Source of the DNA: Terana coerulea
Taxonomy: Eukaryota > Basidiomycota > Agaricomycetes > Polyporales > Phanerochaetaceae
Assembly (NCBI GenBank): GCA_024811115.1
Contig: JAKOGH010000870.1
Location: forward strand, 62,001-126,000
DNA length: 64,000 nucleotides
Direction: 5' to 3'
Numbering within the stretch: the stretch's first letter is position 1; every line of letters starts with the position of its first letter. Position numbers and translations under genes: made by a program. The notes beneath the pieces were generated by a model. The model saw nothing but the letters and a program-made list of their open reading frames with translations, was not told where the DNA came from and searched no databases. This document shows, piece after piece, positions 11,844-24,819 of this stretch.

Positions 11844-13774
11844 ATGTTCGCTGTCACAGTACTCCATCCGTCGACTTCTACTAGTACTGGGAGAGGAAAG
11901 TCTATGCGGCCTTCCAAGGCTCCAGGCACTGCGCTCCAGGCCACACCTCTGTCTACTCTGGCAACTTGTACAGCTCCATCCCCGCAGACAACGCCCACTC
12001 GCCCAGGACGTAAACCTGTCTTCACCCGACCCGAGTCCCTTCGCTTGAAGATCAAAATACCACCACCTCTGCTATCCCCTGTGCGCGCGGGCATCTCGAC
12101 ACCTCCATCGCCCAGTATCGGGTTCGAGTCAGAGCCAGAGCTGGACTCCTGCTCTGGCTCGGAGGCTTCTTCCGACGGTTCCCTTGAACCTGCCACGCCT
12201 CGGGTCAGCACCTTTTCTCCGCAAAGCCCCGCATCGAGGTGTCTTCCCAGCCCAAATTCTCCGAAATCTGAGCTCAACACTCTGGAACTCGGGTTCGGGT
12301 CCCTCCGTATCTCCACCCGATCGTCGAGTTCTAGTATAAGCTCTCCGTCATTGTTTCGCTCTGGGAAGCCACTGTCTTTCCGGACGCCAGCGAAGCCCAG
12401 TGTCAATCCAATTCACAAGGCGTCGGCACAAATTGGTCCGTTCCAGTTCCTACGGAGTCTTGCCAGCGGGAGCTTCGGAACTGCTTTTGTGACGCGGGAG
12501 GTTCCTACAGGTCGTGTCCTCTGCGCTAAGGTTTGTTCGAAGATCTTCGCCAACCACGCTCGCGAACGTGCGAAGAGTCTCCATGCCGAGCTCACCGCAT
12601 ACAAGCGGATTGCGGCAGCCGATACACGTGCCCGGAAATGGCTTATGGAGCTACATGGCGCCGTCCAGGATACAGAGAGAGTTCTCTTCCTCATGGTGCG
12701 GAATCATATGTGTTCAATGCCCTTCGGTGCTGATCCTCACTTTGCAGGATTTGATGGAAACGGATTTATTCTCAATGCTTGAGACCCAACCTCCAGGTTC
12801 GGAGATCGTCCGTTGGGTCGCCCAAATTGTGAGAACACGCCAGATCTTCCATGCTCTACATGTCTAATCTCTGTGTTAGGCTTTAGGAATCGACGCACTG
12901 CACGTAATGGGAATCTTGCATCGCGATATCAAACCTGAGAACATTCTCGTCATGCCTGGCACTGCCTCCGCGCGGATTCGAATCACGGACTTCACGAACG
13001 CCTGGCTGGCTCCAGGCGAAAGTCCGGAAGAATGGCAGAGGAATTATGATGTAGAGCCTGGAGCACCCTTGTCGCATCGACGACTATACTCGAGGCGATA
13101 CATCGGCACCGAAGGAGTACCTTGCGCCGGAGATGAGGAAGGCCGAATGGTATGGAGTTGCGGTGGATTGGTGGGCTCTAGGATGCACGATATTCGATTT
13201 GTGCGTTGGTTTGGTACGTCCCACGTTGCTTACACAATGTCTATAGCTGACGAAGGCAACTTGATAGCCCCTCTTTCCCGATCAACGAACAACCGACAGC
13301 TTCTTGCGCTGGCAGTCATTAGGAAAACCAACCTCTGCATACTTCGAATGCCGCGTTCAGTACCTTACCGAGCTAGGAAAGGATGTCATGGGCGGAGTAA
13401 GCATCGCCACATTATCACTAGTCTGCCCATCACTGACTTTCGTACTTACAGCTTCTCGCAATCGATCCCCATGAACGCTTCAGGCTCAAGCATCTACTGA
13501 AACATCCCTACTTCCAAGACCCAATCACTGGACAGAGCATTTTCAATGAAATACAGGCATGGCCAGACAAGCCATTGCAACAAGGTCAGTCACAGGCCCG
13601 AGTTGACATGAGATGCCTCGTAACTGATGCGCCTTGTACTTAGATGTTCGCCAATTTGCTTTGGACCCTGCTCTGAAGCACATGTCGATGTTCCACTCGT
13701 CACCGGAAACGCCGTTTGGAGACGAAGATGACTTCGACTGGCTCAGTCCCAATGGCCCTTGGGCTGACCAGTGA
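11844..13774 (+). CDS. Ser/Thr protein kinase with DFT in place of DFG
   Basis: A eukaryotic protein kinase after a ~190-residue Ser/Pro-rich leader. Visible motifs in order: glycine loop LASGSFGTAFV, the ATP lysine in LCAKV, the hinge near FLMDLMETDLF (across an intron), catalytic loop [10 protein letters not shown], then ITDFTNAW, so the metal-binding DFG reads DFT. After the activation segment come the APE motif, VDWWALGCTIFDLCVG, and a C-terminal tail containing DPHERFRLKHLLKHPYF and ending FDWLSPNGPWADQ. The order and the tail recall AGC-group kinases. The reading frame breaks once: at 13111-13120 the bases between GT and EYLAPEM carry one extra G, so a literal translation loses the APE helix, while removing one base restores the family motif. 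I read this as a base error or a recent mutation. Substrate and pathway are unknown. Confidence 0.75.
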
Positions 13775-14447
13775 TAATGTTACTTTACTAGGCTCTACAT
13801 TGCTATCTTGCTTTCTGATCTAGGTGCCGCTCTGTCGCACGTCGCAATACTCTGGTTCGCAGTCGATGCTATTACCGCATATATTTAATTATATGTACTT
13901 GGTTTTCTCCTGCTTGGTATCACGTCGTTCAAGGCACTTACACATAAATCAATGAATTAGAACTCTATCGCTCCGAAGTGAAGCGCAAACCCTGGAGGTA
14001 TGGTACAAATCGATATGTGGCTATGTACACGTGCAAATAGGAAGGCTGATAAGGTAACGGGTACGGAGGTAATGCAGCGATGAACGAGATAACCTCGTAA
14101 TTGTAGAGAGGGAGAGGGAGATGAAAAGATTGATGCTACAATGAAAGTGGTTTCGACAAAGCGAGTAAATCCAAAAGCGGAGAGAGCAACGACGATGGTA
14201 AACCAAGGGGGTGGAGAACGATGAATCCAAGAGGTATGAAATGAGAGACAATCCAGGTGCGGGCGCGACGGGCGGGGAGTATTACGAACGAAATGCGATG
14301 GATATCGTGTTTGGTGTGGATCACAGCCAATGCTCTAAAGAGAGCAGGACGTGCGATGAAGTGTTGGGTAGGGAAAGGCTATAAGGAGTGTAACGGTGCG
14401 ACTTTGCCAGAGATAAAAATGTGATGAAATGGATGACTGCGAGCAGC
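13775..14447. other. Intergenic between convergent genes
   Basis: 673 bp between the 3' ends of kinase 1 and the coiled-coil gene. It is AT-richer than the flanks and contains only short minus-strand open frames without domains. It should hold the 3' UTRs of both genes; I see nothing else. Confidence 0.5.
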
Positions 14448-17275
14448 TCAACGGTCGCCGCCGAATGCGCGGAGCTTCTTCAGGACCTCGTCCATCCCGG
14501 CTTCCTCTGCGGAGCGCGAGTGGTCGAGAACCTGTCCGATAGAAGGGGACAAGCCAAACTTGAGGTTGCTTGCGTACGCATGCGCGGCCTGCATCAGCGA
14601 AGAGGCAGACATGCGCTTGGAAGCACGCGAAGTGTGGCGGTCCTCCTTCTCCGACGGGGACGAGTCGGCGTCATAGTGGCCGGAAGCGAGCTCCGGGATG
14701 GCAGACAGCGTCGTGGACGGAGTCGAAGACGCGGTGTTCGAGGCCGTCAGGGAAGGCACGGACGACTCCCCGCCGTAAGACGAGACGTCCGAGTATGAGC
14801 CAGGCATGGATGGGATGTCCAATCCGAGCCCGCTTCCAGTCGAGGTGCTTGGCACGCCAGGGAGGGAGGACAGGCGAGCTCGTCCGCCTCGACTGCCTGA
14901 GGGCAGCGATGGCTCCGTCTGGCATGGTGTTCGACCTCCGTAGACTTGAGACAGAACTCGGCGAGCCAGACCTCTCGCCTTGGGCGGCTTCCAGCCGTGG
15001 CGTGTAGCCCTGCCACGGCGCGATGAAGTCGCTGACCTCGTGTTGAACCTCCATGACCGCGTCTTCGGTGCTTTCTGCGGGAGAGCTCATGTTGACGAAC
15101 GAGTGCTGCCGCGTCTCGGAGTTGGTCCGTGACCTCGACGAGCTGGTGTTGCTGAGCTCAGACGCTTTGGAGCCTGACCGCAGACGGCCGATGGTGATCT
15201 GCTCCTCCAAGGACAGTCCAGCCAGCGCAGTGGTGTTCACCCCATTGTCCGAATTTGCATTCAGGACGAGCCAGCGCAGCCCGCGGATCTCACGGTCTCG
15301 CTTGCGTGCCTCGCGCTCAAGACGGTCGATGCGCTTCAGGAGCTCGACCTTCTCAGCAGCATGCTGCTCCTTCAGGGCGGACACGAAGGCATCGTGCGAT
15401 GAGTGTATAGACTGGGTGTCGTCCCGCGTCGGCGTCGTTGTCTCCTGCGACCGGCGTGATCCCGATGAAGGCGGCCGCGAGACGGTGAGCATCGAGCCCG
15501 CGCCGTCTTCTCCTCGCGTACTCCGAAGGCTCGGTCTCGTTCCCCGAGTCCTGTGGCCTGTCGTCCCTCCGGCGCAAGTGGGCTATGGCCGATCGAGATT
15601 GATCGGCTGCCGAGGGACCTGGGCGCGCGTAACGCATGCGGGCACCTTCCGAGTCCTCGCCGCCGCTAGAGACGCCACCAGAGTTGAAGAGCGAGCCGGT
15701 CGTTGGTGTTTTACTGATCGAGCCGACGATGGTGTGCGCGCGGACCCGCGGACCAGTGGTAAACTCTTCCGGCTCGCCAACGAGCCAATCCGTGTGCTGT
15801 TGTCCGTGCTCCACCCGCCGCCCAACCTCGTGCTGGCGTCAGTGGTCCAACCATCGGTGTCCGACGAAAGGGGAAAGGTTGCGCTAGGCGGAGGCGATGG
15901 CAACGGGGTAAGCGGGGAGGGCTGGCCGCCGGTGATGGTGATCGAGAGGTGCGATAGCGCGAGCCCTCGGGGACAACGCAGGCTTGAGAACAGGACTGGA
16001 CGGCGAGGACGGTATCTTTGTGACAGTAGTCTGTGAGGAGTTGGAACGAGGCCTGACTCCGGTGGGTATGATAAGAGATGGAGGGCGAGTTGGGCGGACA
16101 GGAGCAGTCCGTATGCTGAGTAAGGAGAGTTCACCGTCCGAGACGTCGCTAGTAGGCGCACTACGGGTGCCAAAATGTGGTCGAGAGTGTGATACGCTCG
16201 GAGGGGTATGAACGTCCTGTGAGCCGGCTCGAGTGCTGGTGGACGCTGGTGGGAGAGGGAACCGCATCTTGGACGGTAGCAACGGGGTCATTGATGGAGT
16301 AGGACTCGATGGCTCTTTCGAAGTCGAAGGCGTCTCCGTGGCTACAGCAGTCGCCTCCTCCGCAATGGCCTCAGAAATGCGGCGCTCCTTTTGAGGGCCT
16401 CGTCTCGCGCAGAGTGATGTCTGAATTTAAATCCCATCGCCTTGCGTACTTGATCTTTCCCTGGGCGAACCTTTGCTGGAGGCGGGGCAGGAGGTGTCCG
16501 TGGCGCGTTGTAGATATTGTCGTCCTCTTCGAGGTTCTGCCCGGGAGGTGCGGAGACGGTGATGACAGGCTTCTTCGCGCTCTCGCCATTGAGCATTGCC
16601 ATGTTCGACGCGGTAGCCTTGTGGGTGAAGTTGAACGGCCTCGAGACCTCTGGTCGCGACGCCTCAAAGGACGTGGACTTGTGTGCACGAAGCATGCGCA
16701 ACGGCACCGCTTTCGCGCTTGACCCAGAGAGTTTGCCTGCATTGGCAGACGCTTGGGAGCGACGCGACTGTGAGGTCTCGTTCGTGGCGGTGGAGGAGCG
16801 TCCATCGACGGGAGAAGACGACGCGGTGAAAGGCCCGGCAAATGACGGCGGGGAAACGTTCAGAGGAGGCAAAGAGGACGGCAAGGAAGACGAGATGGCA
16901 TTGTCAGAGCGCGCTGGAGCCGGTAGTCGACTATGGATAGGACGTGTGAACATTGTTGCTGGCACTCAAAAATATCATCATCACACACCTTCTGAGCAGA
17001 GCGTCAGGAATAGCAGGGTAATGCTCCTCCTCCTCTTTGGTCGTATGACTGCGAGAGCCAGACTCGAGAGCGAATCCGCCACTCTTCCTCTTGCGCCCGA
17101 GGAAGTCAGTTAGTTTTCGCCTGTTTTTAGTTGGCGTAGCAGCGTCATCGGTTGGAATCGCGGGTACAGGAGGCGCGAGGCCGTCTGACGACTGCTGCTT
17201 CGTGTTGCCGCGTACGAGGTCGGATATGTCGGAGGTTTTCGACCTTAGACGGCTCGGAGAACGCCCTGGTGCCAT
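14448..17275 (-). CDS. Unrecognised Ser/Pro-rich coiled-coil protein, frame broken
   Basis: I do not recognise the family. The ATG at 17275 starts MAPGRSPSRLRSKTSDISDL, then RRKLTDFLGRKRKSGGF, and a first intron lies near 16990-16960. The rest should be one long exon rich in Ser, Pro and Thr, with a predicted coiled coil around 15400-15250 (LLKRIDRLEREARKRDREIR) followed by GLRWLVLNANSDNG and a C-terminal helical end, MDEVLKKLRAFGG. Coding-like sequence is continuous but jumps reading frame five times, near 16390, 15950, 15750, 15500 and 14880, without plausible splice sites at the jumps. As typed, no full-length protein can be read. Either the assembly has several one-base indels here or the gene is decayed; the preserved low-complexity and coiled-coil style across every jump favours sequencing error. 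Confidence 0.55.
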
Positions 17276-20078
17276 GGCTGGTGTCAAGTGACGTGTAGAT
17301 AGAAGCTGTAATGAGTGTACGGGGAAAAGCTGAGAGAGAAGAAAGGTGGAAGGAGGGTCGTTTCGCGTGTGCGGTCGTATGCGGTGTCAGGCGGCGTCGG
17401 CTAAGGCTTCTGCGCGTAAGGAAGTCTCAGCTATCGCGGGATGAGCAAAGATGAGGTGGTGGTTGAAGTTCAAAACTTCATGGTCGTGACCGGCCGTGGC
17501 TGGGCAGCATGTATACGAGGCAGCCCGACGTGGAGGAACGTGAAGAGTCGAGAACGGCGAAGTTCAAGTCTCGCGATTCGCGCCCATTTCCAGCTTTTGG
17601 CTTCCGTCTGCGAACCACGTCGCCGGACGAATTGGACCCCAGAATTCGAGACAATTCGATCACGTCACCTGCCATTTCTGGAAAGAGCGGAGGAATCTGC
17701 AGATGGATCCGCGATCTATTCCCGTTTGGGTAAATTGAATGGACGCTTTTTCTCCACTTCCTGTGCTAAACCTTGTCTGCTTCTGTCGCTCGCGCATCCT
17801 CGCACTTACACCGCTGCACAGTCTCTCCCAAGCTGGTCTCAGAAACGGACAGACCACATCTCCGCAGGTGCAGGTCCGTCTCAACCTCGTCGGCATGGGC
17901 ACCATGGATTATCTAGCGTGGAGAATCTAGATTGGTTCCGTGGAACGGACCCGCCGCCAGGGGAAAATCCAGAAATAATTGGGCCAGACCCCCGGCGCCA
18001 CATCATGATCTGTTTCAACTCCCCGAACACGAGGCTACTGAACGCCGGGTGCCTAGGCCTAAATTCAGGGAGGTCGCAGGAGCTCAGTCAACTCGTAGAA
18101 TGCCCGTCGAGGGGCGATGGTAGTTGTTGGGGAGCATGAGTCTTTGAGCCTGAGCTGAATAATGCCCATCATCGATTCGCAGGGCCGGGGCGGGCCGAGG
18201 GCGTATCGCCAGATGCTTTTCGGGCACGTCAGACCATCTTGACGCTGTGAACAGTCTGTCCGTCTATTGGCGTCTCGTAAATAATTTAGTCGGAGTGCGG
18301 CCGGGAGGTTTCGCACCATGATCGCCTGGTCTCGATGTGCACAACATAAAAGCAAGCAGGCACACATCAGAACATACACCATGACAGCAACAAGTCGCAG
18401 CTTCCGAAGGTATCCATGACATGTAAAATTTCAGGTTTACTACTGGGCCTTGGCTCACCCAATATATCACTCTAACTCGGTTTCAGAACAAGAGACTGCA
18501 TGCAAGAGGTGAACAAAGCTCACCACTCGTGCTCAGAAACTATGATAACGCTTGGTGGCATGCGGTGACAGCTGCTTGCAAGGGGCCTAACATCCAAAGC
18601 CAGTAAGCATTGAGGATTACAACAGGCTCCATAGATGTACCATCGAGAAACACGGAGGTCGAGCTTCTGACTGTAGAAGGGTTCGCCGCAGTTGACCTTC
18701 ATATGCAGGTGGCATAAATGTGGAGTTGGCTGGCAAGCATATACGATGCCTTACATGTGAGTGGTTATATCGGCTAGCTCCCCGTTGCCGAAGATTCTGT
18801 AATTTTTGCGGATGATGTAGCCCGTTCGATGACCGAGAAGAAAGCACACTCGTGAGTGCAGATCAAATGAACGTGGCCATTAGCTCGCTCGCCTTATGAC
18901 GCTGCGATTGCCGCCAATCTCGCTGCAGGGCCGTCGCGCTCATCATGACGGTGTGACCCCGACCTTCTGACCGGCGAGTGCTGACCCGTCGTGTGGTTCT
19001 CCATTGCTGCGCCAAGCGACCGCTCATACTCGAGTAGGTGGTCCATCCAACACGGATGCCGGAATTGCGTTCGTTCGACAGCGCTCGTCGGGAGAGGTAC
19101 CGTAATCCTTGATGTCTTGGACGGTGGCCGCCTCAGCTCGCTAATGCGGGAGAATGGCGTTATAAAGCCTCCTATGGCTATGGGAGCCCTGGGTAAGGTG
19201 ACTAGTCCCACGAAGGATTAGCTGCATTTCCAATCGAGGAGCAGGGAAGACAGAGACCCTACGGAGCATGGCGGTCAGAATGCACTCCCTCGGGGGGATG
19301 AAGATACTCGCCTGAACTTGTGGAGTTGCAAACCCAGCTGGAACGGCCGTTAGGCTATCTTAAGCTTGATTTGCCCGCAGAATATACGCTGATGATGGGA
19401 TGTGCACAACAGCGCGTTTAGCTGTCCCACGGCGTTCGAAGAAGTTACGGCAGTTTTTACTAGAAGCCATGGACGGAGGTCTATTATAAAGTTCGAAGGT
19501 CCGATAGATCGCGGTTCATTAAGGGGATGGAAACATCTACGCAACTGAACAAGGGTGAGATGCACAGCACGGGAAGCCGAGGGCTGGACGAGCTATGGTC
19601 AGGACTCAGTAACGATAGTACACCAGGATCACTTACCGGTTAGTAAGGCAGCTTGACGTAGGAATCTCAGCACCCAATTTCTATGGCAAATAGGGCCCAG
19701 GAATCAGACGTACTTACGGAACATGTACAGGGGACTTCAAGATGATGTTGAAACGGTTGTACATAGGTAAACTTGCCCGTCGGGATTCATTCGGCGCCAA
19801 CCAGGAGCTTCACCTTTGCATCTCCAACGAATCTTTTATGGCAGTGGCAAGTACCTTGATTATAAGCACTAGCGGATATTGTGCAGTGCGCTACGCAAGA
19901 GATTCAGCATACTGTGTAGACGAGTGACAGAGGTACGACAACCGTCACATCACCGTCGGGTCAGCACAGGCGCTTCCTTCGCATGGCTCCCTCGTGCCTC
20001 TATTCGCACGCATCAAGCGCGCGTTCATAGCACCTGCGACTTTAGCCAATTTTACGGTAACTTTACTTCCCTTGAGCG
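17276..20078. other. Long intergenic region, no supported gene
   Basis: About 2.8 kb. The longest open frame (17441-18139 plus, 232 codons from an ATG) overlaps opposite-strand frames, lacks a recognisable domain and looks compositionally unconstrained, so I leave it out. The last few hundred bases before 20079 are presumably the JIP5 promoter. I see no tRNA, rRNA or transposon core. Confidence 0.45.
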
Positions 20079-21603
20079 ATGCCTGACATCCCAGTCGGCT
20101 CCCAAATATTCGACCTCACCTTTCACCCCACAGAGTCTGTTGTATACACTGGACTACTCACCGGAGGTATCAAAGCCTTCAGCTACGACGAGCAGGGGAA
20201 TTATGAATCGAAGTTCAAGCTCAAACCGTCCAAGAAGTCATGTAGGGGTCTAGCCATGAACGAGGACGGCTCGCGGTTGTGGGCTGTCGGAAAAAGCAAA
20301 GCTTTGTAGTAAGTCTTCTGTTAAACTCGCTCGCAACTGCATGCTGAACTTTCGGAAGCACTATAGACACAACCGTTGGCGAAGTGATTGAGACGTTCAA
20401 GTCAGCACATGAGTGTGTTTTAGCACCATTTGCACAGTGAGCTCTATGCTAATTGGGACAGTATCCGCAAGCGCAGCTATCAATCGTGTTAAGCGTCTGC
20501 TACCCAATATGCTTGCCACTGGAGATGACGACGGAGTCGTGAAGGTGAGAGCTGCCTTTCCTGCATATTGGCGAGTCTAAGCTCCTTTCAGCTATGGGAC
20601 CCAAGAAAGCCCGAAGCTCTAAGATCATATACTCACCACTTTGACTTCATCTCGGACTTCCTCTGGCTTGAAGACAAGAAGCATTTGGTCTGTACAAGGT
20701 GTGTTCAACGACGACATCTCTACTACTCAAAAAGCTTAACGAATTTCTCGTATATCAGCGGCGACGGAACGCTTTCCGTGATTGATGTACGCTCGAAAAA
20801 GCTGGAACCCTTTGCGCAGTCAGAAGACCAAGAGGACGAGCTGTTATCGGTTGTGCCTATCAAGGGGTACGTTTCTCTGGCTTGTAACAATCCACAATGC
20901 TCATCGCTCCATCACACCTAGTGGACAAAAGCTCGTAGTCGGAACCCAGATTGGCATTCTCTCCATCTTCAACAGGAAGAGCGGCTACGGCGACTGCGTC
21001 GACAGGATCCCAGGACACCCACATTCCATTGATGCTCTGTGCAACATTCCCTCTCACTATCCTGGCGCACAAAACACAATCTTGACGGGGTCATCAGACG
21101 GGTTGTTACGCGCGGTGCAATTACTCCCCACAAAGCTCCTTGGGGTGGTTGCAGATCACGGCGAGTTCCCTATTGAGCGGATAGAGGTGGACAAGGGCGG
21201 CGAAGGCCGGTGGGTTGCAAGCGCGGGGCATGAGGAGGTCCTGAAGTTGACGGACCTGAAGGAAGTATTTGAAGATGATGGGGATACAGAGGAGGAGGAA
21301 GATGAAGACGACAACGAAGAAGAGGTCGAAAAACAGGGCGAAGAGGCGAAAGTCCAGGGTGGCAGCGATGCGGAGGTGTTGGCTGAGGAAGAAGAGGAAG
21401 AGGAGGAGCATGGAAGGGACGCAGGATCAGACGGCGACATTGGTGTAAAAGCCGACGTCCCAGACCACGACTCGAGCGACGAGGAAGCAGAGGAAGAGAG
21501 GAAGAGGAAGAGGACAAAGGAACCGGATCCGTTCAAAGCGGTGAAAAAGTCTAAGGGTAGGAACGAGATTGAGGCGGACCCATCATTCTTCACAGATCTA
21601 TAA
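20079..21603 (+). CDS. JIP5: WD repeat protein JIP5 (WDR55 homolog)
   Basis: A small nucleolar WD40 protein; yeast Jip5 and animal WDR55 act in large-subunit ribosome biogenesis. The ATG at 20079 starts MPDIPVGSQIFDLTFHPTES, the typical N-terminus, with the first blades covering VYTGLLTGGIKAF and the SCRGLAMNEDGSRLWAVGK region. Exon 1 ends at 20308 (GTAAGT donor), and joining to the acceptor just before CACTATAGAC gives YTIDTTVGE as in the family. Later exons carry ATGDDDGVVK, LWDPRKPEALRSY, FISDFLWLEDKKHLV and GDGTLSVIDVRSKK. The C-terminal third (from about 21280) is a Glu/Asp tract followed by a KRKR-type basic patch and ends NEIEADPSFFTDL. Reading frame is clean. It lies head-to-tail with ALDH7, 330 bp upstream. 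Confidence 0.92.
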
Positions 21604-21933
21604 GCACATTCCTTGCTACCTTCTCGTACCAGCGTTTGCCTCTACAGCCTTTCTTCGTACTCTACGTGATATCATGGTGCAGCGAAGATCAAGCAGAGTG
21701 TGGTCGTCGGCGCTTGCTACTCACGACTCTTCTACCTGCGACCAACTTCGACCAAGACACCCACAACCAAATGACCTCTCATACTTTTGAAACACATACA
21801 CTAAATCGGCTTGGCCATTCGTGTCGTGTCACCAATCACCTGCCAATCGCAAGCCTCACAAGATCCGGCGTAAGCGTCTGAGTCTCCCTGCCACCCCCGT
21901 TTCCCCGCTTGACAAGCTTGGCCGACGACCGCC
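21604..21933. other. Intergenic spacer JIP5 to ALDH7
   Basis: 330 bp that must contain the JIP5 3' UTR and the ALDH7 promoter. No other feature seen. Confidence 0.5.
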
Positions 21934-24050
21934 ATGATCTCTAGAAATGCCGTGCGTAAGATACGCAACGTCTACACCCTCTCGCAAGCCCGCGCCTTGT
22001 CCAGTCGTGCGTCGGCAGTGTTGAACGCGCTCGAGATTCCGACGTCGAAGGAGATTCCTGGCGTGTACGACGGGTCATGGTCCGGGAGCGGCGAAGTGCT
22101 GGAGAGCATTTGCCCGACGACGGGTGAAGTGCTGGCCCGTGTCAAAGGCGTACGTCGCGCTTGTCACCAACATGACTTGTAGAGTTGACATGTATGGGAA
22201 TGATAGGCAAGCCCGCAGGAGCTACAGACCGCGCTTGAGAAGTCGCGAGAAGCGTACAAGGTCTTCCGGTCCGTGCCTGCCCCCCGGAGGGGTGAAATAC
22301 TGCGTCAAATCAGAGTCGCTCTGGCTGAAAAGGTATGCTGATCTCAGGCCTTCTCGCACTCTGGCATCAATAACATGTTGTAGAGGGATGAACTCGGTGC
22401 ACTGGTGTCGCTGGAAATGGGCAAGATCCGAACTGAAGGTGTCGGAGAAGTCCAAGAATTCATTGACATTGTATGTATTTTCCACGGAGTACTATGCTTG
22501 TCATCACTAAGCCATAGTTCAGGCGGACTACGCAGTGGGCTTGTCAAGAATGATGAACGGCAGGGTAGTCGCGTCGGAACGTCCGGGTCACAGCATTCTT
22601 GAGGGTGTGTACAATGGTACATTATCGTGAACCCTCGGACAACGCATTGAATATCATGTTCTACTCTAGTTCCCAACCCACTTGGTGTGGTTGGCGTTCT
22701 ATCCGCGTTCAACTTCCCGGTAGCGGTGTATGGCTGGTGAGACCGTACTTCTCCATGTCAACCCGCCCATTACTAATGACGCATTGTGCAGGAACCTGGC
22801 TCTGTCCTTGGCGGCAGGCAATGCCACAATTTGGAAACCATCTGACACCACCCCACTTTGTGCCATTGCTGTCACGAAGATCATTGCGAACGTGCTGGAA
22901 AAGAATGATATACCCGGTGCGGTCGCTGGCCTGGTGGTCGGCCGTAAAGATGTTGGAGAGGCTGTGGTAGAGAGTCAGCACGTCGATATGGGTAAGCCCA
23001 AGTACCACCGGCTCGAGATATATCTTAACAGCGAGAGCCAGTTTCATTCACAGGAAGTGAAGCCACCGGTCGCCAGGTGGGTAAAGTTGTCCAGTCTCGG
23101 TTTGGCAAGGTCTTGCTCGAGCTCGGTGGAAACAATGGTGAGCTTCCTCCTGTCTGTACTTAGGAAATCCCCGTATTGACGTTGTAACTCCTAGCTGCCA
23201 TCATCATGCCAGACGCAGATCTGTCCCTTGCGGTTCCCGCAGTTTTCTTCGGGGCGGTTGGTACTGCCGGTCAACGCTGCACAAGCACTCGTCGACTGTA
23301 CTTGCACCGCGACATTGCACCATCGTTCCTCTCACGCCTCCAAGCGCTGTACAAGTCTCTCACTCCCGGCGATCCCCTCGCTGCGTCTACTCTTCTCGGG
23401 CCTTTGCACACCAAGAATGCCGTAGGAATTTACTCGTCCGCCATAGAGCGTCTCCGGAACTCTGGTGCAGAAATTCTTCACGGAGCATCGGCGTACTCGA
23501 CCTCTGACCTGCAGAGCGAGTTGCACGGAGGAAACTGGGTGAAGCCCACGATCGCGGTACCGACCAAAGTTGACGTGGAGCAAGACATTTGGAAGACAGA
23601 AACTTTCGCGCCCATCTTGTGTGTGGGCGTATTCGATGAGCTCGAAGAAGCTATCGAGTGGAACAACGGCGTCCCGCAAGGCCTGAGTAGCAGTTTGTGG
23701 ACCAAGGACATCAGGAATGTGGGTAAATGGATTGGGCCTGCTGGCTCAGACGCCGGCATTGTAAATGTGAGCATCACGAAACCTCTACAGTAACGGCGAG
23801 TGCTCATCTCGCCACAGGTCAACGTCGGCACTAGTGGTGCGGAGATTGGTGCTGCTTTCGGTGGCAACAAGAGCACAGGATGGTATGTTTGTCCAAAATA
23901 GATGCGTATCATGTCTGATAATCTTCTCGTAGGGGCCGCGAGTCTGGAGGAGATGCATGGAAGCAGTACGTGAGGTGGAGCGCGTGCACTTTGAATTTTT
24001 CGGACGAGGCACCTTTGGCCCAAGGCGTCACTTTCTCCGCGCCTGCGTGA
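21934..24050 (+). CDS. ALDH7A1: Aldehyde dehydrogenase family 7 (antiquitin-like), mitochondrial
   Basis: An NAD-dependent aldehyde dehydrogenase of the ALDH7 family, whose animal members oxidise alpha-aminoadipic semialdehyde in lysine breakdown. The N-terminus [19 protein letters not shown] is Arg-rich without acids, as in a mitochondrial presequence. At least nine exons splice cleanly. Landmarks: [33 protein letters not shown] (cofactor fold), [24 protein letters not shown], the catalytic glutamate in LLELGGNN, and the catalytic cysteine in [13 protein letters not shown] (about 23255-23300). The C-terminal part has [32 protein letters not shown] and ends GVTFSAPA. Length (about 530 residues) fits. 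All phases join and no frame break is found. In a fungus the physiological substrate is inferred, since fungal lysine metabolism differs from that of animals. Confidence 0.93.
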
Positions 24051-24399
24051 GTGAATGCTACGAATGTGGCCCCTACTTTGTCTACATACAGCATAGTTGG
24101 GTTTAAAATTTATCGCACTTGTACCGTGTGTCTGCATCCAAACCTGACGAATGATGGATTGATGCTTTACAATGGTGACGTGGCAAGGCGAGTGGTCATG
24201 CAGCCTCCAATTGACGATACGCTACTTGCCAAGGGGCATAGGAGGCGGCGGCTGAGTGGCAGTACGGTTAGGCTGCACAGTCAACAATGGCAAGTAGGAA
24301 GCTATCAGAGCAGAAACGCAAATCCTACACATGAAGGAAATATAAGAGAAGAACGACCAGATCAATATGAAAGTTTCTCACATAAGCGCACTGCTAGGA

Positions 24400-24819
24400 T
24401 TATTCGTGCCCTCCTTCGTTCGCAAAGGTTGCTGGTTGAATAAGCTTTCCAATGTCAGGAAAAGATTGGGCCACGCCAGGTAGCTGGCAAGTACAGCGCG
24501 TCAACATCCATAGCACACATCAGGTAGAGAGACATGTAGTACGCACCGATTGCGAGTGACCATGACCAGGCCAGACAGAAAGAGAACTGATTGTTAGGTT
24601 CAAAATAAGCTCAGAGTGCCATCAAGAGCAGAGCAGTTTCATACCCAACCCGCTTAGGCCGTCTACGTCAAACATCGACGATCAATATTAGTACTCTACG
24701 GAGTGAGGGAGGGCAAAATCATACGGACCCATAGAATCCTTGTTCCACCTCTCGGGGAATGACATTCTCGTCTCTGCACTGGCATCTCGGGGATCGTCTC
24801 CTGCAAGCACGGCGGACAT
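24400..24819 (-). CDS. Possible small four-exon gene, function unknown
   Basis: Tentative. The ATG at 24819 starts MSAVLAGDDPRDASAETRMS and runs to DSMGP. A good intron then follows (GTATGA donor, TACTAAT branch, GTAG acceptor), giving RPKRVG. A second intron (GTATGA to AATCAG, about 58 nt) and a third (GTGCGT to TTGCCAG with a TTGAC branch) keep one frame open to a TAA at 24400, for a product of roughly 75 residues ending FANEGGHE. Three consecutive well-formed short introns preserving frame are the main support. An alternative unspliced frame over the second half reads a hydrophobic stretch, LAWSWSLAIGAYYMSLYLM, ending at 24455, so a small single-span membrane protein is the rival model. 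I know no homolog for either. Confidence 0.35.

Noticed and set aside
17441..18139. 232-codon plus-strand open frame from an ATG
   Set aside because: No domain, no splice partners, overlaps opposite-strand frames and has no compositional sign of coding; likely chance in GC-rich DNA.
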